NCBI RefSeq assembly: GCF_947501225.1
Contig: NZ_CANMUW010000001.1
Span: forward strand, 620,001 to 684,000
DNA from: an uncultured Shewanella sp.
GTDB lineage: Bacteria > Pseudomonadota > Gammaproteobacteria > Enterobacterales > Shewanellaceae
DNA: 64,000 nucleotides
Reading direction: 5' to 3'
The position numbers and the translations under genes were made by a program. Below the pieces are notes generated by a model. That model saw only the letters and a program-made list of their open reading frames with translations. It did not search any database and was not told where the DNA came from. Shown here piece after piece: positions 9,876-18,744 of this stretch (the first letter of the stretch is position 1; every line of letters starts with the position of its first letter).

Positions 9876-10053
9876 TTTTGTGAAATGATGCCAGCGGTGC
9901 TACGCCTTCGTCGGCGTAGAAAAATAAGATAATAATTAACAATCACAAGAGAAAGACATACTTATAGACTGGAGATTCCTGCAAAAATAAGCAGAACTCC
10001 ATGTTGTTAATAAGTTAAACCTTTTTAATTTTACTTCAAATTGGTTGGGAACT

Positions 10054-10836
10054 ATGTCCAAGGTAAGCAATAAAACAAAAATCGCTACAGCGCTCGTAGG
10101 CGCATTAGCCTTAGCAGGCTCTAACTTAGTGATTGCCGATCCACTTTCTGACGTTCAGAAGGCTGACAGCAAAATTCACGCTGAAGCAGCAGCATCCCAA
10201 AAGAAAGTCGATAAGTACTTTGACCAAGCTCAGGACATGGTGTTCGAGTATGGTTCAGTTGCAGATGAGCGTGAATCACTAAAATCTTATAATGATTACG
10301 TAGCAGGTCTGGTTGCAGACCAGGAAGCTACAATGAAATCAATTCAAGATGACATCAATGGCGTTGACGCTCTACGTCAAGGTGTTGTTCCTCTGATGTT
10401 CAAGATGGTTGATGCACTGGAGCAGTTTGTTGCTCTGGATCTTCCTTTCAACACTGAAACACGTGTTGAGCGTGTTGAGAACCTGAAGAAACTACTGAAC
10501 AGCGCAGAGGTTACTCTGGCTGAGAAGTACCGCCTTATTCTTGATGCTTACAGCATCGAGCGTGAATACGGCAGCTTCGTTGCAGTTAAAACCGGTAAGC
10601 TGGAACTAGACGGTAAAGAGGTCCTTGTAGACTTCTTCAACCTGGGTCGAGTTGCACTTTATGCTCAAAGCTTGGACGGCAAGTCTGGCTGGATGTATAA
10701 CGATGAAACTAAAGTGTGGGATAAGCTGGAAGATAGCTACCTACGTGAACTGACTAAAGGTATTCGTATTGCACGTAAACAGGGTGCACCGGATCTATTC
10801 TCGTTACCAATTCCTGCTGCGGAGGCTGCACAATAA
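10054..10836 (+). CDS. DUF3450 family periplasmic protein of the TonB2 operon
   Basis: A 260-residue protein with a signal peptide ending near LVIADPL, then a long helical, probably coiled-coil segment (residues 35-140) and a mixed C-terminal domain. It fits DUF3450, a family encoded with ExbB-like proteins in marine gammaproteobacteria. It is first of six tightly packed genes; its stop overlaps the next start (TAATG). Location next to TonB2 suggests a periplasmic accessory of that complex, but no activity is known to me. ATG 10054 is preferred; an in-frame TTG at 10045 is the alternative, and neither has a strong Shine-Dalgarno. Confidence 0.8.
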   Translation: MSKVSNKTKIATALVGALALAGSNLVIADPLSDVQKADSKIHAEAAASQKKVDKYFDQAQDMVFEYGSVADERESLKSYNDYVAGLVADQEATMKSIQDDINGVDALRQGVVPLMFKMVDALEQFVALDLPFNTETRVERVENLKKLLNSAEVTLAEKYRLILDAYSIEREYGSFVAVKTGKLELDGKEVLVDFFNLGRVALYAQSLDGKSGWMYNDETKVWDKLEDSYLRELTKGIRIARKQGAPDLFSLPIPAAEAAQ

Positions 10837-12191
10837 TGAAGAAGTTACTTACTACAGCGATCGTTGCTGCAACCCTGTCATTATCTTCAGGTATTGCTAG
10901 CGCAGCTGATGCACCTAAGTCTATCGACCAGCTTCTTAAGCAGGTTCAAACAGATCGTGCCAACGCTTCTAAAATCAACAAGAAGCGTGAGCAAGAGTTT
11001 AAGAATGAGCGTGGCGATAAGGCTGCACTTCTTAAGCGTGAAAAAAATGCTCTGGCTGCTGAAAGACAACGTGGTAAAGATCTAAACCAGGCGTTTTTGG
11101 ATAACGAGCGTAAAATCGGTCAGTTAGAAGAAGATCTGAAAACAGCTCAGGGTGACCTGGGTGAGATGTTTGGTGTTGTTAAAGGTGATGCGGGTGACTT
11201 CGCCGGTAAGCTGGCGGGTTCTAACATCTCTGCACAGTACCCGGGCCGTGATGTATTCATCGCCGACCTAGGTGCACGTAAGCAGCTACCAAAAATCGAC
11301 GAGCTGGAGCGTTTCTGGGAAGAGCAGCTGTTTGAGATGGCTGAGTCTGGCAAAGTCGTTAAATTTGAAGGCGCAGTGACTGACATCGATGGCAGTGTTC
11401 GTAACACAACCATTACTCGTGTTGGTACATTCAACCTGTTGGCAGATGGCCAGTACGTTGTTTATAACGCTGACCTTGGCTTAGTTCAGGAGCTTTCACA
11501 GCAGCCTGACAGCTATCAGACAAAGCCTGTTGCTCCATTCGAAGCTACAACTTCTGGTGCGGCTAAGCTTTATATCGACCCGGTTAAAGGTGTTCTACTT
11601 AACATCTTTACACAGAAAGCGACTATCGAAGAGCGTATCGAAGCTGGTGGAACCATCGGTTACATCATTATCGGTCTACTCGTTCTTGGTGCGTTAATCT
11701 CTATCGAGCGTCTAATCACACTTTATGTTGTTGGTGCTAAGGTTAATGGACAGCGTAAAGATCTTGAAAACCCAGGTAACAACCCACTGGGTCGTGTACT
11801 ACAGGCTTACCAGGATAACAAAGACGTTGACGTTGAGACCCTTGAGCTGAAGCTTGATGAAGCGATTCTGAAAGAGACACCGGCTCTTGAAACGCGTATC
11901 TCAATTATCAAGGTTCTGGCTGCTATTGCACCTATGATGGGTCTGCTTGGTACCGTAACCGGTATGATTGCAACCTTCCAGAGCATTCAGTTGTTCGGTA
12001 CAGGTGATCCTAAGCTAATGGCTGGTGGTATCTCTATGGCACTTATGACTACCGTACAGGGTCTGGTTGCCGCACTACCGCTAATGCTTATGCACGCAGT
12101 TGTAATCGCACGTAGCAAGTCTGTTGTTCAAGTTCTAGAAGAGCAAAGTGCAGGAATTGTTGCTTCACACGCTGAGAAGAGGAAAGCCTAA
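10836..12191 (+). CDS. ttpC: TtpC-like MotA/TolQ/ExbB proton-channel protein
   Basis: A 451-residue protein. It has a signal peptide (cleavage near ASAADAP), a long charged coiled coil (about residues 25-120), a periplasmic domain to about 260, then an ExbB-type membrane module: TM IIIGLLVLGALISIE, and the conserved LAAIAPMMGLLGTVTGMI and MTTVQGLVAALPLML helices. The extended periplasmic N-terminus on an ExbB core is the hallmark of TtpC, which in Vibrio is essential to TonB2 energy transduction. It would bridge the proton channel to periplasmic partners. It overlaps both neighbours through TAATG junctions, implying translational coupling. Confidence 0.88.
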   Translation: MKKLLTTAIVAATLSLSSGIASAADAPKSIDQLLKQVQTDRANASKINKKREQEFKNERGDKAALLKREKNALAAERQRGKDLNQAFLDNERKIGQLEEDLKTAQGDLGEMFGVVKGDAGDFAGKLAGSNISAQYPGRDVFIADLGARKQLPKIDELERFWEEQLFEMAESGKVVKFEGAVTDIDGSVRNTTITRVGTFNLLADGQYVVYNADLGLVQELSQQPDSYQTKPVAPFEATTSGAAKLYIDPVKGVLLNIFTQKATIEERIEAGGTIGYIIIGLLVLGALISIERLITLYVVGAKVNGQRKDLENPGNNPLGRVLQAYQDNKDVDVETLELKLDEAILKETPALETRISIIKVLAAIAPMMGLLGTVTGMIATFQSIQLFGTGDPKLMAGGISMALMTTVQGLVAALPLMLMHAVVIARSKSVVQVLEEQSAGIVASHAEKRKA

Positions 12192-12718
12192 TGATGCTAT
12201 ACCTGATGGACATCTGGGATTCCGTCAGGGGCTTCATGGCCTCCGGAGGCGACGTCCTCTGGCTTGTAGCGGCAGTGTTGTTTGTCATGTGGGTATTGAT
12301 GCTTGAGCGTTACTGGTATCTGAATTGGGTATCACCAAAAGAGCACAAAGCAATCATTAGCGCATGGGAAGCGAGAGAGGATTCAACCTCTTGGTACGCA
12401 CACCGCATCCGTGAAGCTTGGGTATCCCAAGCGAAGCAAGATTTAACGGCACGTATGCTGCTTATCAAAACCTTAGTTGCAATCTGTCCTATGATAGGTC
12501 TACTGGGTACCGTAACCGGAATGATATCAGTATTCGATGTGATGGCAGTTCATGGCACGAGTAACGCTCGTATGATGGCAGCTGGTATTTCAATGGCAAC
12601 CATGCCAACGATGGCAGGTATGGTAGCGGCGTTATCGGGAGTATTCTTCAGTACTCGTCTTGACGCAAAAATGAAAATCAGCTTAGAAAAGCTAAAAGAC
12701 AGCCTGCCGCACCACTAG
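12191..12718 (+). CDS. exbB2: ExbB-family proton channel subunit of the TonB2 system
   Basis: A 175-residue inner-membrane protein with three membrane helices: VLWLVAAVLFVMWVLML near the N-terminus, LVAICPMIGLLGTVTGMISVF, and MATMPTMAGMVAALSGVFF. These are the MotA/TolQ/ExbB signature helices. With ExbD it forms the channel that converts proton motive force into TonB movement. It is shorter than TolQ/ExbB1 (about 230), as is usual for ExbB2 proteins paired with TtpC. Its ATG overlaps the stop of the preceding gene. Confidence 0.9.
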   Translation: MMLYLMDIWDSVRGFMASGGDVLWLVAAVLFVMWVLMLERYWYLNWVSPKEHKAIISAWEAREDSTSWYAHRIREAWVSQAKQDLTARMLLIKTLVAICPMIGLLGTVTGMISVFDVMAVHGTSNARMMAAGISMATMPTMAGMVAALSGVFFSTRLDAKMKISLEKLKDSLPHH

Positions 12719-12731
12719 AGAGAGATTGAAT

Positions 12732-13136
12732 ATGGCACGTAGAAAGCATTCTAGCGTAGAAGAGGAAGCAGAGATTGATATGACACCGATGCTCGACATC
12801 GTGTTTATCATGCTTATTTTCTTCATTGTAACAACATCGTTTGTTAAACCATCGGGTCTTGACTATAACAAGCCTGAAGCGTCTCAAGCGACTAAGAAGC
12901 CTTCAGCGAACATCTTTATTGGTGTGAGCAAGACAGGCATTATCATGATGGAAAATCGTCAGGTTGATATCGAGCGTGTAACTGCAAACGTTGAGCGTAT
13001 GCTTGCAGAAGCACCTGAAGCTGCAGTACTTATTCAGGCCGACCAGGAAGCTAAACATGGCTTAGTGGTTAAGGTATTGGATAACGTTAAAGCGGCGGGT
13101 ATCGATAAGATTTCTGTATCGGCGGGGAACGAATAA
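12732..13136 (+). CDS. exbD2: ExbD/TolR-family subunit of the TonB2 system
   Basis: A 134-residue protein with an N-terminal cytoplasmic segment, one membrane helix with the conserved aspartate (IDMTPMLDIVFIMLIFFIVT, residues 18-37; the key Asp lies in PMLDIVF) and a periplasmic domain ending VSAGNE. This is the standard ExbD plan; the Asp carries protons through the ExbB-ExbD channel. The start is ATG 12732, preceded by AGAGAG about 8 bases upstream; an in-frame TTG at 12726 is less likely. Confidence 0.92.
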   Translation: MARRKHSSVEEEAEIDMTPMLDIVFIMLIFFIVTTSFVKPSGLDYNKPEASQATKKPSANIFIGVSKTGIIMMENRQVDIERVTANVERMLAEAPEAAVLIQADQEAKHGLVVKVLDNVKAAGIDKISVSAGNE

Positions 13137-13137
13137 T

Positions 13138-13758
13138 ATGCTGAGAGGAATAGTATCATTAATTATTGGTGGTGCTGTGACTTTTGCTTTGTTTGTTTTC
13201 ATGGCGTTTTTGGTAGGTGGCGGTCCAACCCGCCACGATGCCTCGACAGAAACACCTGTCATTGAAATTACCATGAACAAAGATGATGCATCAGCACAGA
13301 AAAAACCAAGGGTAAAGCCGAAGCCGCCTACGCCGCCGGAGCAACCCCCTAAGCCGGATACTACTCCGCCAGACAGTTCATCTGATGTAGATATGAACAT
13401 GTCGTTTAACATGGGTGGAGTTGAAGCGGGTAGCGCAAATACCGGTTTCAAACTGGGCAACATGATGACACGTGATGGTGATGCAACACCTATCGTACGA
13501 ATCGAGCCTCAGTATCCGATAGCGGCTGCACGTGACGGTAAAGAGGGTTGGGTACAACTTAGCTTTACAATTAATGAACTTGGTGGCGTAGAAGATATCA
13601 AGATCATTAAGGCTGAACCTAAGCGTTTGTTCAACAAAGAAGCTAAACGCGCACTTAAAAAGTGGAAGTACAAGCCGAAGATCGTTGACGGTAAAGCATT
13701 AAAGCAACCTGGTATGTCAGTACAACTTGACTTCACCCTGGATAAAGGAGGCAGATAA
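13138..13758 (+). CDS. tonB2: TonB2 energy-transducing protein
   Basis: A 206-residue protein with an N-terminal membrane anchor (IVSLIIGGAVTFALFVFMAFL), a short proline/lysine-rich spacer (KPKPPTPPEQPPKPD, about 59-75) and the C-terminal TonB domain (PQYPIAAARDGKEGWVQLSF, then EAKRALKKWKYKP). The brief proline region and short length are typical of TonB2 rather than E. coli TonB (239). It contacts TonB boxes of outer-membrane receptors, for example the receptor encoded at 5771-8398. It begins one base after the exbD2 stop codon. Confidence 0.93.
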   Translation: MLRGIVSLIIGGAVTFALFVFMAFLVGGGPTRHDASTETPVIEITMNKDDASAQKKPRVKPKPPTPPEQPPKPDTTPPDSSSDVDMNMSFNMGGVEAGSANTGFKLGNMMTRDGDATPIVRIEPQYPIAAARDGKEGWVQLSFTINELGGVEDIKIIKAEPKRLFNKEAKRALKKWKYKPKIVDGKALKQPGMSVQLDFTLDKGGR

Positions 13759-13760
13759 CG

Positions 13761-15020
13761 ATGCGTAAAGTTAGTTTTAAATCGACTAGTATAGCAGCGG
13801 CCTTACTGCTCTCTTTAGGTGGAAGTTTAGCTCTGGTTCCAGCAGTAAATGCTGCCGAGAAGTGTGAAATCGATAAGCGACAGTCGAAGGCTGTCGGCCA
13901 AGCTTCTGCCAAGAAAGTACAAAAGTCTTTCAAAGCATATCAAGAGGGTGATATCGACGGCGCTATCGCTGTACTGCTTGAAGCCAGTCCGAGACATGAC
14001 TTCGATAAAGCGTATATTGCCCGTATGTTGGGTAACTTCTACGCCGAGAAGTCACAGATGGGAACGGCGGTTAAGTATCTAAAGACAGCTGTCGATTACG
14101 ATATCTTAGGTGGTACGGATCACGCGGCAACATTGCGTTTGTATGCCGATCTCCTGTTACAAGAGAAGAAGTTCAAAGAAGCTATCCCTTATTACTACAG
14201 ATGGATGGAGTTTACCTGTAAAGAGGAAGCTCAGATCTATCGTCGTATTGGTATCGCTTACTCTGAACAGAAAAACTGGGATAAGGTACTTGAGGTTGCA
14301 GATAAGGGCTTAGCCATCAGTGACAAACCCGATAAAGGTTTGTACCAGATGAAGCTAACGGCTTACTTCAATCAGAAGAAGTATCCTGAAGCAGTTAAAG
14401 TGCTTGAGACTATGGTACCGCTTTTCCAGGACGATAAACGTCTGTGGGTTCAGCTGGCTCAGTTCTATCTGATGACTGAAAAGTATACCAAGTCGTTAGC
14501 CACCTATGACTTAGCGTATAAGAATGGCTTCTTAGAGACTGCGGGTAACATCACTCGTTTGAGTCAGTTGCTTGCACAGAATGGCTCGCCATACCGTGCA
14601 GCAAAGATCTATGAAAAGCATATGAAATCGGGTCTGATAAAAGAGGAAGAGAAGACTCTTGCTATTCTGGCTGGTTTCTATCATACGGCTAAAGAGTTGA
14701 AAGAAGCCGCGTTATACTATGGCAAGGCTGCCGAGGCCGGTAACAATGGTAAGTACTATCTGCGTCAGGGCCGTATCTTAGCACTGGATGGTAAGTCTAA
14801 GGCTGCCGTACCGGTACTTAAGAAGGCATTGGATGCCGGTATTGACCACCCCGGTGAGGCTCAATTTGAATTGGCTCTGGCCTATCTTAATCTGAAGCAA
14901 TATAAGTCAGCGTATAAGCGTTGTAACTTAGCGATTAAAGATGAGAAGACAGCCCGTTCAGCTAAAGGCTACATCTCTTATATTAAAGAGAAGGCTCGTA
15001 TCCACAACGTAACCTTGTAG
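13761..15020 (+). CDS. Periplasmic TPR-repeat protein of the TonB2 operon
   Basis: A 419-residue protein with a signal peptide ending near VPAVNAAEKC and about eight tandem tetratricopeptide-type helix pairs (for example KAYIARMLGNFYAEK, AQIYRRIGIAYSEQKNW, EAQFELALAYLNLKQYKSAY). TPRs are protein-docking scaffolds. It starts two bases after tonB2 and ends at a strong terminator, so it is the last gene of the operon. TPR proteins at this position are common in Shewanella and Vibrio TonB2 clusters; a role in arranging the complex in the periplasm is inference. Confidence 0.85.
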   Translation: MRKVSFKSTSIAAALLLSLGGSLALVPAVNAAEKCEIDKRQSKAVGQASAKKVQKSFKAYQEGDIDGAIAVLLEASPRHDFDKAYIARMLGNFYAEKSQMGTAVKYLKTAVDYDILGGTDHAATLRLYADLLLQEKKFKEAIPYYYRWMEFTCKEEAQIYRRIGIAYSEQKNWDKVLEVADKGLAISDKPDKGLYQMKLTAYFNQKKYPEAVKVLETMVPLFQDDKRLWVQLAQFYLMTEKYTKSLATYDLAYKNGFLETAGNITRLSQLLAQNGSPYRAAKIYEKHMKSGLIKEEEKTLAILAGFYHTAKELKEAALYYGKAAEAGNNGKYYLRQGRILALDGKSKAAVPVLKKALDAGIDHPGEAQFELALAYLNLKQYKSAYKRCNLAIKDEKTARSAKGYISYIKEKARIHNVTL

Positions 15021-15033
15021 ATTCGTTCTATTG

Positions 15034-15060
15034 AAAAGGCCCCTCTGGGGCCTTTTTTTT
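15034..15060 (+). terminator. Terminator of the TonB2 operon
   Basis: AAAAGGCCCC, loop TCT, GGGGCCTTTT followed by more T's. Strong GC stem and T-run. Confidence 0.93.
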
Positions 15061-15086
15061 TGAATTCTTACATGAAGCTTGATGAT

Positions 15087-15596
15087 TCACTGAAGGTGGC
15101 GCAGTTCTACGTTCTTGCTTTTCTTTTGGCCCAACTCATAAGTTAAGCTCTCGACATCTTTGAAAATACTTTCGATGCTCAGGTCTTGCTCTGGGGTGCA
15201 TATGCAGCCGGCGAGTTCATAATCCACGTGACTCGTGTGTTGCTTGGCATATTCAAGGTTAAACTGTTTAATCTTCTCCTCAATTCGTTCCAACACGATC
15301 TGAGTGCCGGTTTCGTCTATGTTGAATAAACCTAATGCAAAGCTGTTATTGTTGAGCCTGGCTACAAGATCTGTTGTTCTAAGTATGGCTTCCTGCACCT
15401 GTTTCATAAAAAATTCGAGCAGATGAGGTTGCTTAACTGTTTCATGTATGTGCGGGCAAAGATACAATAACGCCAAACTTTGGTTATCTCTTATATGGCG
15501 ATGCCACTCACGGTTAAAGACCTCCATGAAGTAGGTCTGATTGTAGACACCGGTCTCAGGATCTCTGAAGCCTGAGTTACGAAAGGAATAGATCAT
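15087..15596 (-). CDS. Stand-alone degenerate GGDEF-domain protein
   Basis: A 169-residue protein that looks like nothing but a GGDEF domain. The opening RDPETGVYNQTYFMEVFNREW (split here at residue 11-31) matches the DxLTGLxNRRxF entry helix, and TTDLVARLNNNSFAL matches the strand-turn that carries the active site. The GGDEF signature itself is replaced by NNNSF (residues 82-86), so diguanylate cyclase activity is not expected, and no RxxD inhibitory site is evident. It may bind GTP or c-di-GMP weakly, or a partner protein. ATG 15596 has GGAG 7 bases upstream. It is transcribed convergently toward the TonB2 operon. Confidence 0.75.
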   Translation of the reverse strand: MIYSFRNSGFRDPETGVYNQTYFMEVFNREWHRHIRDNQSLALLYLCPHIHETVKQPHLLEFFMKQVQEAILRTTDLVARLNNNSFALGLFNIDETGTQIVLERIEEKIKQFNLEYAKQHTSHVDYELAGCICTPEQDLSIESIFKDVESLTYELGQKKSKNVELRHLQ

Positions 15597-15719
15597 TGGC
15601 TGACTCCTATCCCATTTACATATCTGTTAATGGGGGGCTAATCACACGATCAAGTAATATCAATTGCTATAAGTATAGAAAATAACAAGCATTTGCACAG
15701 AATAAGAGAGAGGGATTAA

Positions 15720-17570
15720 ATGAAAAAAGCTTTACTTGCGGTATCAATCGGATTGGTGCTAGGGCTAACGGCTTGTTCAGATAGTAAAAAAGGAGCAGAT
15801 AGTTCGGTCAGTACACGCGGCGAAAATAGTCAAACTTCTCAAGTTAAGCAGGCTCAACCGTCTAATAATGAAGCGGTCGAGCAGGCGTACCTGGCCCTCG
15901 TTGACGATTACTTTAAAGATTATCTCAAGCTGGAACCTATCTACGCGACGTTTGTTGGTGTCAATGACTACAATGACAAGTTTGGAGGGGACCTCACCGA
16001 AGCGTATCTCAAGGCTCGTCATGAGTTTAACTCAGGCTACCTTAAACGGGTCGAACAGATCGACAGAAGCCAGCTCTCTCCGGCTCTTCAGCTGAGCTAT
16101 GATATGTTCAGCTATGATCGTAACCTTGCCTTAGTCAGCGAAACATTCCCGTCGCGTTTCATGCCGATGAACCAGTTTTACAGCACAGTGATCAGCATGG
16201 TGCAGCTGGGCAGTGGTGAGAGTGCGCAACCCTTCAACACGGTTGAAGACTATGATAACTGGGCATCGCGTCTGTCAGGTTTCATCAACTGGACCAAGCT
16301 TGCGCAAGAGAGAATGGATGAGGGGATAAAGAGTAAGGTCGTTCTGCCTCGTGTCCTGGTCGAACGCATCATTCCCCAGTTGGAGGCGCAGCTGGTTGAA
16401 AAGGCCAGTGACAGCCTCTTCTATGCACCGATTAATAAGCTACCGGAAAGCTTTACCCAGGCTGAAAGGGAGCAGGTCACGGCGAAGTACACTCAGCTAA
16501 TCGCTGATGAACTTCTGCCTGCACTGGCGTCCCTGAAAACCTATTTTGCCACAACCTATCTGCCTGTCGCTCGAGCCAGTGACGGTTGGTGGGGGCTGCC
16601 AAATGGTAAGGTGTGGTATCAGCATCTGGCTAACTCCCACACGACAACGACTATGCCTGTCGATGAGATACATCAAATAGGCCTCGGCGAAGTCGCCCGT
16701 ATTCTGTCTGAGATGGATAAGGTTCGTCAGCAGGTAAAATTTGAAGGTGATTTGAAGGCATTTTTCGCCTCATTGTCATCTGAGCCTCAGTATTTCTTCA
16801 ACGAGCGTCAGGGCTTGATCGATGGCTATATGACGCTGAAAGATAAGATCAACGCAGAACTGCCTAACTACTTTAATGTCATGCCTAAGGCTGACTATGT
16901 GGTTAAGCCTGTAGAGAGCTTCCGTGAAAAATCCGCGGCAGGAGCATCTTACGAGTCGCCAGCGGTCGATGGTTCGCGTCCGGGTGTGTTCTACATCAAC
17001 ACATACAACCTAAAGGCTCAGCCTAAGTGGGGGATGACGACCCTATCACTACATGAGGCGGCACCGGGTCATCATTTCCAAATTGCCATCAAGCAGGAGC
17101 TTTCAGGCGTACCTGAGTTTCAGCGCTTTGGCGGTTACACCGCTTTCGAAGAGGGCTGGGCTCTCTATGCTGAGTACTTAGGTATCGAGATGGGCCTGTT
17201 CGAGGACCCTTATCAATACTTCGGTAAGCTATCAGATGAGATGTTGCGTGCCATGCGACTGGTGGTCGATACGGGTCTGCATGCTAAGGGCTGGACCCGT
17301 GAGCAGGCGATTCAATATATGAAAGATAACTCGCCAATGGCAGAGTCGGACATCATCGCCGAAGTGGAGCGCTACATGGCGATTCCGGGGCAGGCACTTT
17401 CATATAAGGTCGGCCAGTTAAAGATCTTATCATTAAGGGCAAAGGCCGAGAAAGCGCTGGGCGATAAGTTCGATCTCAAATCCTTCCATGATCAGATATT
17501 GACCTCTGGCTCTCTGCCTATGGCCGTGATGGAGATGAAGATAGATCACTGGATAGAAACTCAGAAATAA
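15720..17570 (+). CDS. DUF885 lipoprotein, putative zinc metallopeptidase
   Basis: A 616-residue lipoprotein: signal peptide with lipobox LTAC (Cys19) and an SDSKKG linker. The body matches DUF885, including the hallmark HEAAPGHHFQ (His445, Glu446, His451/452) and a downstream EEGWALYAEYLG that could supply a third metal ligand. The family resembles gluzincin/M32-type peptidases and is often annotated as hydrolase or carboxypeptidase; the substrate is unknown. Aspartate after Cys (CSDS: Ser at +2) suggests outer-membrane sorting. A strong Shine-Dalgarno (GAGAGAGGG) precedes ATG 15720. It is monocistronic. Confidence 0.85.
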   Translation: MKKALLAVSIGLVLGLTACSDSKKGADSSVSTRGENSQTSQVKQAQPSNNEAVEQAYLALVDDYFKDYLKLEPIYATFVGVNDYNDKFGGDLTEAYLKARHEFNSGYLKRVEQIDRSQLSPALQLSYDMFSYDRNLALVSETFPSRFMPMNQFYSTVISMVQLGSGESAQPFNTVEDYDNWASRLSGFINWTKLAQERMDEGIKSKVVLPRVLVERIIPQLEAQLVEKASDSLFYAPINKLPESFTQAEREQVTAKYTQLIADELLPALASLKTYFATTYLPVARASDGWWGLPNGKVWYQHLANSHTTTTMPVDEIHQIGLGEVARILSEMDKVRQQVKFEGDLKAFFASLSSEPQYFFNERQGLIDGYMTLKDKINAELPNYFNVMPKADYVVKPVESFREKSAAGASYESPAVDGSRPGVFYINTYNLKAQPKWGMTTLSLHEAAPGHHFQIAIKQELSGVPEFQRFGGYTAFEEGWALYAEYLGIEMGLFEDPYQYFGKLSDEMLRAMRLVVDTGLHAKGWTREQAIQYMKDNSPMAESDIIAEVERYMAIPGQALSYKVGQLKILSLRAKAEKALGDKFDLKSFHDQILTSGSLPMAVMEMKIDHWIETQK

Positions 17571-17636
17571 TCGCGTATATCCTGATAACCCCGGACTATT
17601 GAACTTTAGTTCAGGTTATTCATATTAATGCTTTTT

Positions 17637-17676
17637 AAACCCGGCTAATGTTTTATACTAGCTGGGTTTATTTTTT
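17637..17676 (+). terminator. Terminator after the DUF885 gene
   Basis: AAACCCgGCTA pairs with TAGCtGGGTTT across an 11-base loop, followed by ATTTTTT. One internal mismatch. Confidence 0.75.
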
Positions 17677-17739
17677 GTAGTCATTTGCTTTGACTCAATC
17701 AGGGGCTAAGCAAACATATTTATTGTCAGGAGTTATAAC

Positions 17740-18018
17740 ATGGTACAAGCCACTGCAAGACATCTACTCGTAAGTACTGAAGCTCAGTGTGAAGAGCTTA
17801 AGCAACAGATCTTAGCTGGCGCAGATTTTGGTGATGTGGCTAAGGCCAACTCATCTTGCCCATCTGGCGCTCAAGGTGGCGATCTGGGTTCTTTCGGTCC
17901 CGGAATGATGGTTAAAGAGTTCGATGAGGTGGTATTCAGCGCACCGCTTAACGAAGTGCAGGGCCCGGTTAAGACTCAATTCGGTTATCACCTGCTTGAA
18001 GTGACCAGCCGCGGTTAA
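17740..18018 (+). CDS. ppiC: Peptidyl-prolyl cis-trans isomerase, parvulin type (PpiC)
   Basis: A 92-residue single-domain parvulin; E. coli PpiC is 93. It has the parvulin landmarks RHLLV near the start, CPSGAQGGDLGSFGPG (about 47-62), MVKEFDEVVFS and the closing TQFGYHLLEV. It has no signal peptide, so it acts in the cytoplasm on prolyl bonds. ATG 17740 has GGAG 8 bases upstream. It stands after a terminator and 30 bases before a GNAT gene, with which it may be cotranscribed. Confidence 0.93.
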   Translation: MVQATARHLLVSTEAQCEELKQQILAGADFGDVAKANSSCPSGAQGGDLGSFGPGMMVKEFDEVVFSAPLNEVQGPVKTQFGYHLLEVTSRG

Positions 18019-18048
18019 TCGCCTGTAGCGATATCCGGTCATATTACT

Positions 18049-18585
18049 ATGCTCGAGCTTTATACCGACAGATTAAAAGTTCGCTCCCTGAATCGCGATG
18101 ATTGGAGTGATTTTTTATCGATTCACCAGGACCCTGTGATAAATCAATTTGTCAGACGGCCCGAAGATATCGAGACGCTGCAGCAGAAGTTCGAGCATAG
18201 GCTTGCACCCTGGACCTACAGTTCAGGAGAGTGGCTGACCTTAGTCATCGAAGAGCTGGAAACCGGACGTTTCATCGGTTTTACCGGGCTCTACTGTAAA
18301 AACTTCGAGTTTGGCCATGCCGAAGTAGGCTACATGCTGGCCACACAGGGACAAGGAAAAGGTTACGCCACCGAGAGCCTGAAAGCGGTCATCGACTGGG
18401 CGGCCCATAGCTTCGAGGTCCATAAGTTTATCGCCCTGTGCGCCAAAGCCAATGTCGCTTCGGCAAGAGTGCTTGAGCGAAACGGCTTTCAGTTAGAGGG
18501 GATACTCAGAGATAACTACAAACTCGACAACACCTGGATTGACGACTGCAGTTATGGCTTACTCAGTGAGGAGAGAGCAGGCTAA
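18049..18585 (+). CDS. GNAT-family N-acetyltransferase (RimJ/RimL-like)
   Basis: A 178-residue acetyltransferase_3-type protein. It starts LYTDRLKVRSLNRDDW, typical of RimJ/RimL-like enzymes, has the acetyl-CoA loop region AEVGYMLATQGQGKGYATES (Q/RxxGxG/A) and the closing ANVASARVLERNGFQLEG. Such enzymes acetylate protein N-termini or small amines; the substrate is not evident. It lies 30 bases after ppiC. Confidence 0.87.
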   Translation: MLELYTDRLKVRSLNRDDWSDFLSIHQDPVINQFVRRPEDIETLQQKFEHRLAPWTYSSGEWLTLVIEELETGRFIGFTGLYCKNFEFGHAEVGYMLATQGQGKGYATESLKAVIDWAAHSFEVHKFIALCAKANVASARVLERNGFQLEGILRDNYKLDNTWIDDCSYGLLSEERAG

Positions 18586-18744
18586 ACCGACTTCCTCTGC
18601 TTCAAGGTTAACTCTTTCTCCTGCGTTACCTTCCCTTCCTGGGCCGACATCGCCTATTTACAGATCCAATCGAAGATAATCGCTACATTTTGTATTGCTG
18701 TGAGTGCTATACTCTCGCCAGACATTTGATTAAAGGTAAATCGT

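Larger units (their letters stand above)
9460..10053. other. Long regulatory leader of the TonB2 operon
   Basis: About 594 noncoding bases. It holds CTGGT-N3-ACCAG (9645-9657), an 18-base palindrome (9858-9875), a hairpin CTACGCC/GGCGTAG (9900-9919) without a T-run, and an imperfect Fur-like stretch (9928-9946, about 13 of 19 consensus bases). No open frame here is convincing. Confidence 0.55.

Noticed and set aside
9928..9946. Fur box upstream of the TonB2 operon
   Set aside because: Only about 13 of 19 consensus bases match and the symmetry is poor; kept as a note in the leader entry.
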